Origin: Amaurobius ferox
Lineage: Eukaryota > Arthropoda > Arachnida > Araneae > Amaurobiidae
Direction of reading: 5' to 3'
DNA: 64,000 nt
Assembly (NCBI GenBank): GCA_951213105.1
Contig: OX578134.1
Coordinates: 135,342,793-135,406,792, forward strand
Part shown: piece after piece, positions 41,501-54,357 of the stretch
Layout: every line of letters starts with the position of its first letter
How positions within the stretch are numbered: the first letter of the stretch is position 1
Program-made: the position numbers and the translations under genes
Notes under the pieces: model-generated
What the model saw: the letters and a program-made list of their open reading frames with translations, nothing else
What the model was told of the DNA's origin: nothing
Database searches by the model: none

Positions 41501-42801
41501 CGTACAAACTTTTTGGAATAAATATTTAAAAAAAAAAACATTCCTCGTAATTCATGGGCATTAACATTTTACGCAAATTTTCAGTAGATATGCAGGTTCC
41601 GGTGTTACATGTACGTAAAGTTTTACCCACTTTTATTAACACTTAAAATCTCATTTCAGTAAAAAAATATCACTACTTACCTACAGTCTACCAAAATATA
41701 ATTATCAATTTCATGCTTGAATTCTCCTTGAAGAAGTTGCACTAGAGTTTGTGGAGAAATGCATTTTAAATCCTGATGGCGTCCTTTTACAAGAGGTAGA
41801 GCATAGCATTTGCTACAATCACCAATCAAATCTGGCTGCAAATCAGCTATCTGAACAGCATGCATGATTGTAGCGGCAGTTTCAGATAAAGATCTTTGAA
41901 ATGTAAAATCCATTTCTTCTAAAATATCTGTAGATAAGTTTACAGAAGGTGAACTCTTCCGCCTTTTATTTTGTAATGAAAAGCGTTCACTTGGTGGATC
42001 TGGGCGCTTAAATGGGCATTTTTTAGAAGGCTCATGAATTGTGCTTATATCAGAGTGAACAACTGAAGAGGCTACGAAGGTTCCTGTCTGAGAAATGACC
42101 TCTAATTTACAAGGAGAAGGATTAAAACTACATTCCATTTCCATAGACAAACATCTCCGTATAGGTAATTTTCCTGTCTTGGTGGTAAAATCTGGTGTGT
42201 TGATATTTACACTGTTGCATAAAGGTTTAGTTAACAAGCTTGTCATATCTGGAATAGGCAAAAGTTCCTTTTGATCTTCATCTTCTCCCATTTGAAATAC
42301 ACTAAAGCCATCTTCACTATCTTCGGCAAACATGGAGCTTTTAACTTGTATACAAGGTGTTAAACTAGGGAAAGACGTCTCAAAATTTTTTAAAGAAGTG
42401 TCAGAATATCCACTATCTTGTGAATCGCTTGCAGAAATCCTTTTAATATGCGGAATTGAAATCATTTCAGGCACTACATTTTCCTTTTCATCCTCACTAT
42501 CGGACGGTAAAACCATTCGAGACGCTTTGCGTAATTTGTATCTGTTAAATCTGATGGACGTTTCCTGAAATGTTGGAGAATCTATAGATGGTGAAAAATT
42601 ATCTAAAAATTTTTTTGTACCACCCTCACATGGAAATGGATTCGACCACGAAAGTCGTCGACTGGGGGTCACCGTCATAGATGTTGTTAAACTCTTCAGA
42701 TTCAATGCTAAATTTGTCACAGGAGACATTTCATTAGATTTTTTCACACAGTCATCTTCATTTAATAAGTCACACATATTTTGGAACGGAGATGAATTCA
42801 T
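38555..42801 (-). CDS. cdc25: M-phase inducer phosphatase Cdc25 (string/twine-like), complete
   Basis: This dual-specificity phosphatase removes inhibitory phosphates from Cdk1 and Cdk2 and so drives entry into mitosis. Coding exons are 42801-41681 and 38981-38555 (stop TAA at 38555-38557), joined over a 2699-bp intron with GTAAGT donor and CTGTTACAG acceptor; the split codon gives the R of DCRYPYEFEGGHI. The product is 515 residues. Residues 1 to about 320 are a low-complexity regulatory region with several S/T-P sites. The rhodanese-like catalytic domain follows: LIGD near 340, KGRHQDLKCISPQTL near 352, DCRYPYE at 372-378 and the P-loop HCEFSSER at 416-423, with catalytic Cys417 and Arg423 (CX5R) intact. 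The LHHPEVYLLDGGYKAFF segment and the basic C-terminal tail match the family. The start at 42801 is the first in-frame ATG; upstream in-frame codons lack ATG. Confidence 0.96.
38982..41680 (-). repeat. cdc25 intron with two sets of decayed tandem repeats
   Basis: The single coding-region intron is largely repetitive. At 39230-39600 three diverged units of about 140 bp share a core around 'aagctcaaattag...ttctttgga' (starts near 39234, 39375 and 39510). At 39912-41060 four diverged units share a core 'atggccatatgatgcttaga...tttattattatagatagaagat', with anchors near 39912, 40231, 40617 and 40978 (spacing 319, 386 and 361 bp). No coding potential is apparent. Confidence 0.6.
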
Positions 42802-42997
42802 TTTCAGGTAGTAGTAAGAAAACTGTATACACGAGACAGCTTTGTTACATAAACATAACAAATCACTACTTGCAGAAATGTCTATTGATGATCAAAACAC
42901 ACGCAAGTCTTAATCTATAACTAAATGCGTTTACCTTATTTACAATTAATGCATCTTCAACAAAAAGAAGAAAAACGTGAAATATGCTTCTATGCGC

Positions 42998-43005
42998 TAT
43001 TTATA
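42998..43005 (-). promoter_or_regulatory. TATA box of cdc25
   Basis: On the - strand this reads TATAAATA followed by G, a near-ideal TATA box about 200 bases before the cdc25 ATG. Transcription would start near 42970, giving a 5' leader of roughly 170 nt. The leader contains small upstream ATGs, for example ATG-CAT-TAA. The start site is inferred. Confidence 0.5.
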
Positions 43006-43801
43006 CCCTACAAATAAATTTAAAACCACTGCCAACACCCCACTATATACAAAATTTTTTGAACTGAGCTCCAAACTGAAGAAAATAGCATTGCCAGATG
43101 CAGGAAAGAAAAGATGTATGTATTCGAGGTCAGTGGATGTCTAACTCCACTTCTAACTCCATGGGATGTACTATATCGATACATTGATTAAAGTTTATTT
43201 AAGAATTTCAAAATATTGTTATCCATCTTGTTACTGCTATGTTCTTTTAAAAAATAAGCATATTTAAAAATATTTCCAAAACCTTCAGCATTTAACCATC
43301 ATTAGAAAAAATATTGAAAACAGTGTTCCATATCTAATACTGCATCTATGGATATTATTTTCATATATTTTGAAATATGGCAACATGTTTCTTTTTAAGG
43401 GTTTGTTTATAGTTTATAACAATTTCTTCTTATGGCTATTATGAATAAAGTGTTATCTTGCAATACGTATGATGAAGGTTTTTTAATGTTTAAAATTGCC
43501 TTGACATTCAGTATAATATGATTTTTATAGTAAATATTTATTAAACTGATAAAAATTTTCCATTCAAGCAAAAGTATTTACTTTTACTGTAGGAGGGCGG
43601 TGCATTCTGTATACTTTCGTACAACTATTTTTACTTCTTGCGTCCTATATCACTTTCTGGATTTGGGGAATATTTAAGGGAATTTTAGCCAATGGGTTAT
43701 CTTTACGCTTTTTGTTTGATTTTGACAGCTCGTATTACAATCCTATTGACAATGGGGAAACTTGGGTTTCAGTGTAAGAGAAACTCCTTAAATCAGTGTG
43801 G

Positions 43802-43857
43802 AAACCCCAGGCCGTCCGACTCATCCAGAGGACTTGAGTAACAATTTGGACGACCGG
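43802..43857 (-). mobile_element. 56-bp 5'-truncated tail insertion
   Basis: The segment is a diverged SINE/LINE 3' end (aaaccccaggccgtccgac...ttggacgaccgg) flanked by a perfect 16-bp duplication, ccttaaatcagtgtgg (43786-43801 and 43858-43873). Confidence 0.8.
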
Positions 43858-45514
43858 CCTTAAATCAGTGTGGTACTTACCTCCCTCAAGAGATACTATT
43901 CATATTTAATTATTAATATGGGATATGGTTGTTAATTTTTGTTCAACTATGCCAATGTGTCCAATGTTGTAGAAACTTTTCTTTAAAAGTGGACTTTTCC
44001 TTTCGATTTATTATTATTCTACTATTTTTCACCAACATTTTAGTTTCCAGAAACTTTAAAATGCATAAATTTATTTTAACCCCTTCAGGATCAATGTAAC
44101 CAATGCATGACATCAAGATTTTTCCTTGCCTGCCTAGCTGCATGTATAGGTGGCATGTTTTCAAAAGTCACATATGCATGTCAGTGAATTAAAATGTTTT
44201 ATTTGAAATTTTAAATGATACAAGATGATATAATTCTATGAAATTTAGAATGCTTAGAATCAACAAAACAGTGCTTTTAAAATAGTAATATTTTATTTGC
44301 GTCAGAGTATTATGTAGAAGGCAGATTTCTGGATGTAAACAAACCAGCATATTGGTAGATTTTTAAATGCTGTAGTAGAGAGGGTAAAAGATCAGTTGTG
44401 TTTTCCACCCTTCAGCCGAGTTTATTTATTTATTTTATAATAATGATGAATACTATTAAATAGTATTTAATGGAATTTTCAGAATACTATTAAATGGAAG
44501 AATTCTTACAGATAGCTTTTGAGAAGGATTTGAACTGGAGTACAAAATATGCATATTACACATCTAGTATGCACTTATAAATTTAAGGGAGAGTTAAGCA
44601 CCCTGGGACATTTTTCAGCTATTGCTTTTTTATAAATATTTATACTATTTTAACCAAATACCTCATATACATTAAACACTTCCAGTAAAAGTATAATCCA
44701 CTTCAAATGTCTTATACATAATTAATAAATATTGTTTTTTCAGAACACACCACGAGGCATTTGGGACAGTGCCTTCAATAGATAGAAAGTTATTAATTGG
44801 TTAATTTTTGATTTTATCACCCAATTATACAATCAGACAAATTTTGGTTATATTACCCAATTTAAATAACTAATACGGCAGACTCTGGATTTAAGCAGAA
44901 ACAATTTTATACAATGCACATGTATTGAACAAACATACAGTGAAAAAACTGGAAAATAATTTAAACATTTTAATACATGAATAATTTAGAGGGTTCTTGA
45001 GTAACTAAACTTAAATCAAATGTCTATGACAAAATTATTACATACAACAGTACTGCAAAAAACAAATCCATAAGGTGTTCCAAGATGTCCATTATCATGT
45101 GTTTTTTCAAAGTGCTCAACTAGCCAGATTCTTTCTGAAGGCTCCTGTAGTCTTAACTGTATAATACCATTTTACATCAAATTTCATTTAAACACTAATG
45201 TTTAAATAAACAAGGTATTTGAAGATTAATTGCTAAAATTATGTAGACTTCTGGGATTGATATACAGTAAAACCTTGAAATTCCAGTATCCTTAATTGGC
45301 AACTTCAGAAATCAATCACTTTTCGGATTTTGTTATTTGTTCATTACATTTAAAATTGTACTATTTTTATTTTAAAGTTTTTACATTTTCTGTGGTGAAA
45401 AAATATATTAACTTCACACGTTTGGTTTCACTCTGTTGTATACAACTTGTCTTTCCGCAGATGGCAAGCCCTTTCCTTAAAATGCTTCCTGATTGCATTT
45501 CTGCACCACTATTA

Positions 45515-45838
45515 TAGTTTCTTTCTCTAAATGATTATCCTCATAAGACAGAAAACAAACACTCTTAGTAAATTGTTCTGATAAGATTATAACAATTAAT
45601 ATTTTAGCTCTAATTGTTCCACTAAAATGCCATGTTTCAGTTTCTCTAAAATTCCTTGTGGTGTTAATTCAGGTACTAGTTTCTTTCTCTAAATGATTAT
45701 CCTCATAAGACAGAAAACAAACACTCTTAGTAAATTGTTCTGATAAGATTATAACAATTAATATTTTAGCACTAATTGTTCCACTAAAATGCCATGTTTC
45801 AGTTTCTCTAAAATTCCTTGTGGTGTTAATTCAGGTAC
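45515..45838 (+). repeat. 162-bp tandem duplication, one mismatch seen
   Basis: Copies start at 45515 and 45677 (tagtttctttctctaaatga...). The only difference I see is ttagctcta against ttagcacta. The near identity suggests recent duplication or an assembly artefact. Confidence 0.93.
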
Positions 45839-46730
45839 TTAGTAGCTTCCATTCAATTTCTTAATTTGGATTTATTGCAATAAAATCTTGAAAGTATTTT
45901 AATATTTTAAGTTATCAAAGTATCTATTTATTTATATTCGACTATCTCATCTTAGACTATAGAGATGATCGAGGATTAAAATAACTGTAAAGATTTGGAG
46001 AATAGATTTTTAAAAATCCATTATCAGAAGTGTTTCAAAATTTCAAACTGCAATACCACTGCAGGCTACAGCTTTGATAGATTTTTTGGAATTTAATATA
46101 AATATATCTATTCCTTGTAATTATATAAGCTATGCATAATTTACAGTTGTACATGTGAAGTATTTAATATTATTATTTGATGATTATAATAATCAAATTC
46201 AAGACAATAGCATAATAGTAATAGAGATTTTAGTTTTTACTTTTACTACATTATAGCCTACATTAAATATTGTTCTTTGACCGGTTTCACATTTATACGC
46301 TCATCAGCATAGAATAGCCAATATCTACTATGGCAGTAAGAAACTAGCTATAAACCACAAAATTTTTGCGAACTTCTATGGGAACAGTTCAGTCCTTCTA
46401 CGTTGCCAGCATAAAATTTATGTACAATTTAGCTCAGACTACCGAAAGCTACAATGGCAAACTTCATATACACAAAACCCACCTATGAGGGGCATTTTGT
46501 GTTTATGAGCTTTGGTTTTTAGTTATGAACATCCCTTGTGGGCAGGTTTTGTGTTTATATAATTTTGATACATATAGCCAATGTGATGTGATACAGTGCT
46601 GGATAAGATTATTAGTTGATCTAAAAATTTGTAAAGTGCAATAAGAAAATCTGTTGTACTGTACTGAACTAATATTATAGTTAATATTTTGTATAATGAT
46701 ATAACTATAAACATCTTTGGTATTTGAAAC

Positions 46731-48040
46731 TAGGGATGCAACAGATATCCGGTAAACATCCTGTATCCAGCCCATCCGTCTATTAAGCCGGATATTTGGC
46801 AGTAGCCGGATATTAGGTTTATCCAATCATATAAATAATATGCAAAATAAGTATTTTTAATTACTCAATTAATAATAATATTAAAATTTTCAGGTTTCTC
46901 AATTTTTATTATAGTTTCTCAAACTAAACCTTCATTTTATTACAATTCAAAATCTAAATTTTATTACAAATTCAAAATCTCTCCTTTACATTCAATATCT
47001 TTGACAATGAATATTACTTTAACTTGCGATTTACATTACAAATTAAAAATAAATTTCCCGTCAACAGCATTCTTTGTTTTTTTTTTTACATTAGTAATTA
47101 ACATTCAAAAGACACATATATTTCAAACGTCATAAAATTAAAAAAAAAAATTGTTTCTCCTTTTAAAGTTTTCAAATTATGATGCAAAAAGAGTAGTTTT
47201 CTGCATTTTTTGGCAATATTCTATTTCTCTTTTTGTCATAAATGACTCCTGCTTCAGAAAACAGTCTTCACTATATACACTGCTTTATGGTGGGCAAGAT
47301 ACTTTTTTTGCAATTGTGATAAATAAGGAAAATTACTCCTATTCATTTTTCACCAGTCAAATAGTGACATTTTTCTTTCAATTACTGACTGTGAAAGATG
47401 GTTTCTCAACTCTTCAAAGTAAGCTGACTCATCATCTTATTGCACTTGTAATTGTGATATGCTAGAATTAACAGTTATTTCAGTAAAGCAATCCCAAAAA
47501 GATGTAGGATTATTTGCAAGATTAAAATTTCCATTACTTTGAAATTTCGATTCTATTAGGAGCGACTCTTCGTTTTCTTCAGAAGAACTCAAAACTTTAA
47601 CTTCTTTCTTCATTATCAATAATAAAGAAGATTTAATCATTTCATCATACCCCTAATTTTTATCGAAAAAATGAATTTTGATTCTTGGGTCTAAAATGGT
47701 TGCTATTGAAACATGATCATTCAGCTGTATCGTTGAAAAATGTTTATGTATGTTTTCATTTAATGTATCCTTTATTGTTTCAACACCAAATACTTCAGAT
47801 TTTGACAAATATCTATTCAATGTTACAACCATCGGAATTACTTCTGAAATTAATGATTTTGGGGAACTTATTTGCTGGGTAATTTCCTCAAAGGAATGAA
47901 GTAGAGTTAAGCAGTTTTTAATTAATGTCCATTGATATGATGAAAAGCTTGTTATTTCATTGTTTTCTGCTGCATATAAGGACATAGCATTTCTTAATTT
48001 ATTGACCTCATTACAACAAATTATAATGTTGGAATTAAAA

Positions 48041-48072
<32 letters not shown>

Positions 48073-48749
48073 TTATGATTTCTATTTCTATAATTTATCA
48101 AATTATCTGTGATATTATATAGGAATTTAATTGCTATATATAAATTTAGTTGCTATAATCAAAACTGGAATTTTATTTTAAGCAGTGGCTACTAAATATT
48201 AAGAAGTTAACAAGTGTAATTATATTAATAACCAGTTGATAATCATTAAATATATAAACACTTAACGCTTAAGCTTTAATGGCCATTTTAAAAGTTTTAA
48301 TAGTCTCGTGGCTACTGCTGGTTTTGGTTTTGATTTGTATTAGTTGCTTTAAAATATAATAATAATTTTAAAATATGCATTTTTTCTGAAATAAGAATTT
48401 AACTTAGCTATAATCATGCAAAAAAAAAATGAGAAGAAATATTAAATAGGAACAGTAGTACAACCAGAAATTTTTTCTGGGGAGGGGGTATTCACTCTAT
48501 AAAGGGTTACAACCTTGAAATTAGCACAAAAATTACTATTTCTTCATATAAATTGAGGACTTCTGGGGAAGGGTTTTTTTTAACCTTAAAAACCACCTCC
48601 CTGATTGCACCTATGAATAGAAATAATGAAATAGTAACTATTTAGGATTTCTAAAATAAAATTATACTGTCGGCCGGATGTCCGGTATTAAATTTGGTTG
48701 AATATCCGGCATTCGGTGTCCGGCCAAACTGACATCTGTTGCATCCCTA
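46731..48749 (-). mobile_element. hAT transposon (ZBED-type), dead, 2.0 kb
   Basis: The ends tagggatgcaacagat and atctgttgcatcccta form a perfect 16-bp inverted repeat; the sub-terminal ccgg-rich modules also recur. Flanking tttgaaac (46723-46730) and ttgaaaca (48750-48757) share TTGAAAC, an imperfect 8-bp hAT duplication. Transposase relics lie on the - strand: 47985-47653 (SSYQWTLIKNCLTLLHSFEE, SEVIPMVVTLNRYL, ILDPRIK), 47640-47437, and a C-terminal dimerisation part down to 47151. The N-terminal half is missing; 48000-48660 is AT-rich filler with (TA)n at 48043-48070. Confidence 0.88.
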
Positions 48750-48794
48750 TTGAAACAATTTCTTACAGTTCACTGTAACACTACTTGAGTGAGA

Positions 48795-49179
48795 GGGCCA
48801 ACGGCCGTACCGTGCTGAAAACACCGGTTCTCGTTAGATCACCGAAGTCAAGCAGCATCGGGCGCGGTTAGTACTTGGTGGGTGACCACCTCGGAACACC
48901 GCGTGCTGTTGGCCATCTCGGGTGCGGTATCCCCGTGGTTTGCGCGCTAGATTTGCACGCTACCACAAATGCCGCCGTGTTCATGCGGAGTACGATCACG
49001 TTAAACATGTGGGTCCGTAAGTCCTTCCGAGAGGTTGGTGGTAGGGGAAGGAGGGTACGGTCCCTGTGGATGCCTCCCCCACTGGGTTCCGGTCTAAATT
49101 GGGTGGCACTTCCCAGCCGTCCATACAGTTACCTTACACCTTTCTGGTAGGTCGGACGGTCTGGGTCTCAACAATAACA
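48795..49179 (+). mobile_element. 5S rRNA-headed SINE (SINE3 type), full length
   Basis: A near-complete 5S rRNA sequence (48797-48913) is followed by a SINE body and a (CAA/TAA)n tail. The 15-bp duplication actacttgagtgaga flanks it at 48780-48794 and 49180-49194. Intact flanks suggest a recent insertion. The body from about 48970 onward matches, base for base over long stretches, that of the tRNA-headed copies. Confidence 0.93.
48797..48913 (+). other. 5S rRNA-like head with internal Pol III promoter
   Basis: The segment runs from gccaacggccgtacc to gcgtgctgttggc, 117 bases, with box A (aagcagcatcgg), intermediate element (gcggttagtacttgg) and box C (gggtgacc...ggaacacc) all recognisable. 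It is the promoter head of the SINE and not an isolated 5S gene, because it runs straight into the SINE body. Confidence 0.9.
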
Positions 49180-49589
49180 ACTACTTGAGTGAGAAGAATG
49201 GCATATTTATATGGACAAAGTTTTAAGTTCATATATTTAAAATTTACAAATGAGCATGCTCAATAGAACTCCCTTCTATAGATTCTCCATGGTTGAAGTC
49301 AGGGGAATGAAAAGACTAAGAAAAACTGTGCATTGATATTTTACCGTAAACCAATCCTTTGTGTAAATGCAAGCATGGTTGTGCAATTACATGACATGGT
49401 TTTTGCTTAACTGTGTAGTTGTCCCGTGGCAACTACATATGCTGTAATGTTGAGGAGATGATGATTAGCTGTTTTCAAATAGGATCAGTACAGGTGTTGA
49501 AATCATTATTCTTAGATGTTATTATTCCAATATTATTCACATTTGGAAGCAATTCTCTTTGTATAAAAATTGGTTATTGGTCTTTTTAT

Positions 49590-51330
49590 ACCATCTAAGT
49601 AAAAAAAAAAATCTGATGTGGGCAGCGCATGAATTTTCTTATATAATACAATGAATTTACTCCTTTTATAATTAAAAAATAATGTATTAGATCCATGATA
49701 CTGTGTTTTTAACGTTGAATTGTACATTTGGCGATTTTCTGAATAACAACATATAAAACTTTTAAAATACCCAATAAACTTATATTTCACGCAACTCTAA
49801 ATAAACAATTATCGATATTGATAGTATCCTCAATAAGTGATGTATATTAAAATATTTTAATAATTAATACATCAATTAGGTGTCATTTTCATTAATTTAG
49901 CATCATTTTTTCAAATAATGATGATATTTTCGTAAATCTAGGGCCAAATATCGCCAAGTTTGCTAAATTCAGCACCAAGTGTTACAGACAAACGGAGGGA
50001 AGAGCATTTGTTATATACTAGAAAGTAATGCCCGTCATATGACGGAAATCAGAATTTGTAAAACATTACATCCCATTTGACATCATATATCAATTTGATG
50101 ACATTTTTATCATTTTGACAACATTTAAAATAGTCACTAAGCATTACTGACGAACGGAGAAATGGGTTATTCATATAGTCTACTCTTATGTTCTTTCCAA
50201 GATATTGAATTTTCATCAATTCATTGTCATTTCATTGATTTAGCATCAGTTTCATCAATTTGGCCAATTTTTATCAATTTGGGGACATTTTTATCAATTT
50301 AGCAACATTTAAAGTCAGAAAGTTCAAGATATTCCAATAAATTTGTCACCAAAATTTTTCCAAACATTATGGATGGAAAAATAAGTTTTTCTTATAGTAG
50401 ATTCTTATATTCTTTTCAAGATATTGAATTTTCGTCAATTAGTCCTCATTTCCATTGATTTAGTGACATTTTTATCAATTTGGCAACATTTAGAAAAGTC
50501 GCCAAGTTGGCGACATTCTGCCAAAATCTCACCAAGCATTCTGGATGGAGAAATAAGTTATTCTTATAGCAGATAAATGACTATTGGCATTCAAATAAAA
50601 AGTATTACCCAAAGTATCCTTTCTCATGAATAGAACGAGCTAGATCCACGAGAATAATATCACCAAATTTATCACATGATATTGCATATGAAAATTGGAC
50701 ATATTGCACAATAGTTAATAATTGTTTATGTGAATTTTTGATAAATTTTTTTGAAAAACGTGCAATATCTCGAGAACTGTTCATGCTAGCATTCTAAAGT
50801 TTGTGTCAATCGTTTTCTTATGGAAAATTACACAAGAAATAATTATTTGTGTAACTTTATAAAAGGTTTTGATTTTTTGATGATTTTTTCAAAATTTCAT
50901 TCGAAAATTTAGGTTGATTCTGAACATTCGATTGCATTCAAAAACCATAGACTTCCAGTATTCACGGATTGTGATTTTTATACCAAATTTCATTCGAATC
51001 GCTCTATTTGTTCGTAAGATATCGTCTGCACAGACTCACTGACACACACACACATACTTTCACACGCACACACACACATACTTTCACACGCACACACACA
51101 CATACTTTCACACACACACACAGACACAGATTGCAATTTCTGTACAAAATTTTGTTCGAGTCGCTCCATTCATTCGTGAGATATCGTTTCCACAGACTCA
51201 TTGACATGCACACACACAGATATCACTTCAAAAACATTTGATATGTGTTCAGGAATGCTTGAAACATGCTCTTCCATCAAAAACTCGAATTCAAATTTTT
51301 CACCCCTTCATAAGACTTATACATAATGCT
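49590..51330 (-). repeat. Repeat family C, long copy, inverse orientation
   Basis: It corresponds in reverse to 60556-62010. Anchors include ctgatgtgggcagc (49613), cccgtcatatgacgg (50030), cacgagaataatatcacc (50649) and 'gttcaggaatgcttgaaacatgctc' (51248, cut short here). Internal sub-repeats of roughly 170 bp carry 'gccaagttggcgacattctg'-like cores. The segment ends 140 bp before the Borcs6 acceptor. Confidence 0.8.
50963..51225 (+). repeat. Duplicated segment with (CA)n core
   Basis: Two copies of an 'attgtgatttttatac..aatttcattcgaatcgctc...agatatcgt..cacagactca' module surround a CA-rich tract with a 24-bp period (atactttcac at 51054, 51078 and 51102). Long frames across it are by-products. 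Confidence 0.75.
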
Positions 51331-51467
51331 ATGTATATAAGGAACGTAAAAAAGTGCACAATTTATCTGAAGAGTAACCTGAAATTTTATGTAAAAATTA
51401 AAGTAATAAAATAGAAATTTGATGTTTTTAAATTTAAACTATTTCTAATCTTTTCTTTTTATTCCAG

Positions 51468-51640
51468 CTTTCTGTCCTTTCTGATGCAATGCTATTGAGT
51501 TGTCACCCTTGAATATGTATATTATTAAACTAATGGAAATGCATTTAACATAGTTATGATTTCTGACATATGTTGCAATGGATGCTGTTGATTTAATAGT
51601 GGTAAATGTTGGTATATATTAAGATGATTAGTGCAACATC
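51468..51640 (+). other. Borcs6 5' untranslated exon segment
   Basis: A strong acceptor (ttttctttttattccag) ends at 51467, suggesting that the coding exon begins here with 173 nt of leader and that a noncoding first exon lies upstream, unseen. The leader has several short upstream ATG frames, which could dampen translation. This is inferred from the splice motif only. Confidence 0.45.
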
Positions 51641-54326
51641 ATGAGCGAAGAAGTATTGTGCGCAGCTTTAGATAATACCTCTATTAATCAAGGAGGTGAA
51701 GCTATAGAAAATTCTAACACAACATGTGGACCTTCTGATATGGTGCTGAATGATGCTGGAATTGAAGGTGTACCTGTGGATACAGAATATGATGAAAATA
51801 ATCAAGATCTCCCAGAAAATGATCCCGAGCAGTTTGAATTTGAAGAGGATATTATGACAGGTTCATATGGGGAGATATCATTAGATCAAGAACTTCTTGG
51901 CTTTATAAAAAATGACTCTCAAGAGAGTAGAGAACAGGATGGATTTCATGATGTTGAAGAAGATCAAGAGAACTCTAAGAAAACATTTAAAGAGAAAAGG
52001 AGGCCTAATAGTTTAGTGTTAGCAAAAAATTCTTCAAAATTAGATGAAGGAGGTTTGTTAGAACAGGATCTCTCTATTCATCTTGCTCACAAAAGTCAAC
52101 AAACATCTGAAGGTCCAACAACTAGTGCTGAAGTATCTCCCTCGTTCAGCTCTGATGAATTTGCTCTTCATTCCTCTAGTCACAGAAGAACTGGTAGTGA
52201 TACAAGTGGTCTTTCTGAACTTCAAGGTACTTTAACTGTAGACGGAGATATGGTTACATTTGTGGCTGAAGACTTGCAAGAGAAAATTAAAATGAGTAGT
52301 CCAGTGTCACGTTGGACAGGTAAATTGTTACAAACTAGTTTTATTTCATATTTTTTATATATCCTTAATGTAATTTAAGCATTGGCATTTTAATAAAGCA
52401 TACCATACTTCATTAAAATATTATGTTAGGTATTTGTTTATCCCGGGTTTGTGTTTACATGCTATAGCGGTTTTTTTTTTTTCGCAAAATTGTTAAAGAG
52501 GAACCCAACTTTACTGCTACTTCCGGGTCCTGAGGGTCCGAAATTTTTTTTATTTCAAATACCTAAAATATAAAGAAATGTTGAAAATTTATCGCATCAA
52601 CAAAAATATTTTGTTATCTGATATTCTTTTGAAAAAGGACAGAAAGTCACCCACACGGAAAAAAACCATAAATAATCCAAAGGAAATCTGTCAACAATCC
52701 CTACGATACTGTTCTGCTACGGTTCCTTCCTAGTTCTTTCATACCAGCCAATCTTCACTTGGCAGTTAATTCTTGACTCAGACTCTTCCAGGTGACATGG
52801 GAACGGACTGTGTCTATTCATGACCTGAGCCTAAATCTGTCGGCAACTGGGGTCAGGCTTGACGGGACCATCTTCGGACCTCATCTGGTTAATGATTCTC
52901 ACGACCTCATTGCCTTGGTTATGTCCTTGCTGGTTAAGCGATTAGTACTTCCTCGCTTCCCTTTCCAAAAGGCATAAACCTCCGTAAGTTGCCTGGGAGG
53001 GCTGACTTAATCATTAACCTACCAGCTGATCCTAATTTATTGCACTTGCAGCCAAGAATGAGTGTAATGCACATTCCCATCTCCCCCTTTTTTGTAATAA
53101 CTGATGTGTTTTGAGACATACTGGGTGAAGCTTCTTTGGCATGCTCCTGCAAATGGAATAAAAATTGCATGCTAAAATAAAAATGGTACGTGAAACTCGC
53201 CCTGCTACTTGTGAATTTATATAGTGGCTAATTATTCATTATAACATTTTTTTTTCATCATGATAAATTAAAATAATATACAAGAGTTTCCAGAATACAC
53301 TGCGACTGGATCAGGCCACGACCATCAAAATCTTACGTTACAATGGTCACGGTTCAATTCAAATAAAGGGCATCAACTTTAGGGATGAGGGACAAAGAAT
53401 CTCTAACTGTAAGATGCCTTTCTGAGCTGAATTGTCAATATTGCGACATAATGTATTGTTGCTCTACTTTAGCCTACACATGTACGAACCATAAATGACC
53501 ATACAGTAAATATGAGCTAGTGTGACATGGGCTAAAATAGCGCATTCAAAGGCTACTATATTGGACATAATTCCTATTAGTTTTAAAGATAGATTGCGAG
53601 AATTTTGAATTTTTAAAGTCTCTGTGCACAGCATTTTCTCCCTCATGCAAATTTTAGATTTCCTTTTATAGATTATATTATACGCTGTTTTAAGTTATAC
53701 CTGCTGCCAAGGACATTTCAGGCTCCTCCCCTTATTGATCGGAAACTTTGAAAAATGCAATAAACAACATATATTTTTAGTGATACAAAATTACATTTTT
53801 TAAATTTAGAAATGTCAAAAGAAATCAAATTTCTTCAAAAGGAAAATTAATTTACTTGTTATGAAATAAATGGGAATTTTAAAATAAAAAGGTTTGCTTC
53901 ATTCATAACATCCAATAATGTAATAGGAAAAATTAGGGAAATAACGCGATCACAATCATTGAAAAGTTAGAGTAAGAAATCAAAAGGTAAAGCAAATATA
54001 ATACCAGCAAAAATATATATAAATTAATTAAAAATCACCGAAAATCATTGGTAAAACCCCTAATTTAAATAAAAATTAGTAGCCAGTCTTCTTTGGAGAA
54101 AAAAAAAGGAATAAATAATAGTAAATGCTTTATCAGCTTGGAAAAGTAAGAAATAAAATAATCAAGATGAGAAAACTTAGATAGAAACAGGCATATTCGG
54201 AAATAATCTGCAATTTGGGCAAAAAATTGAAGCTAAAAAAATCTTGTGTAATTAAAGTGTTATGGGGGAAATAAAAAATCCCCCTCTCCTCCATCCTCTA
54301 AAAAAATTTTGAATGCTTTATAGTAA

Positions 54327-54357
<31 letters not shown>

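Larger units (their letters stand above)
42870..46722. other. Intergenic AT-rich region upstream of cdc25
   Basis: Apart from the cdc25 TATA box, the 56-bp tail insertion at 43802-43857, the tandem duplication at 45515-45838 and a weak hairpin near 46468-46560, I see no gene or element. Confidence 0.45.

Noticed and set aside
46468..46560. Small inverted repeat as a MITE
   Set aside because: Arms are short and imperfect, with no target duplication.
48797..48913. Functional 5S rRNA gene
   Set aside because: It continues directly into a SINE body and is bounded, together with that body, by a 15-bp target duplication.
48875..49150. Open frame with peptide RSTITLNMWVRKSFREVGG, also seen at 63121-63507 and 13280-13489
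   Set aside because: The frame is the shared SINE body read through; the same peptide recurs only because the SINE recurs.
51008..51241. Threonine-histidine repeat protein
   Set aside because: It is a translated (CA)n microsatellite inside repeat family C.
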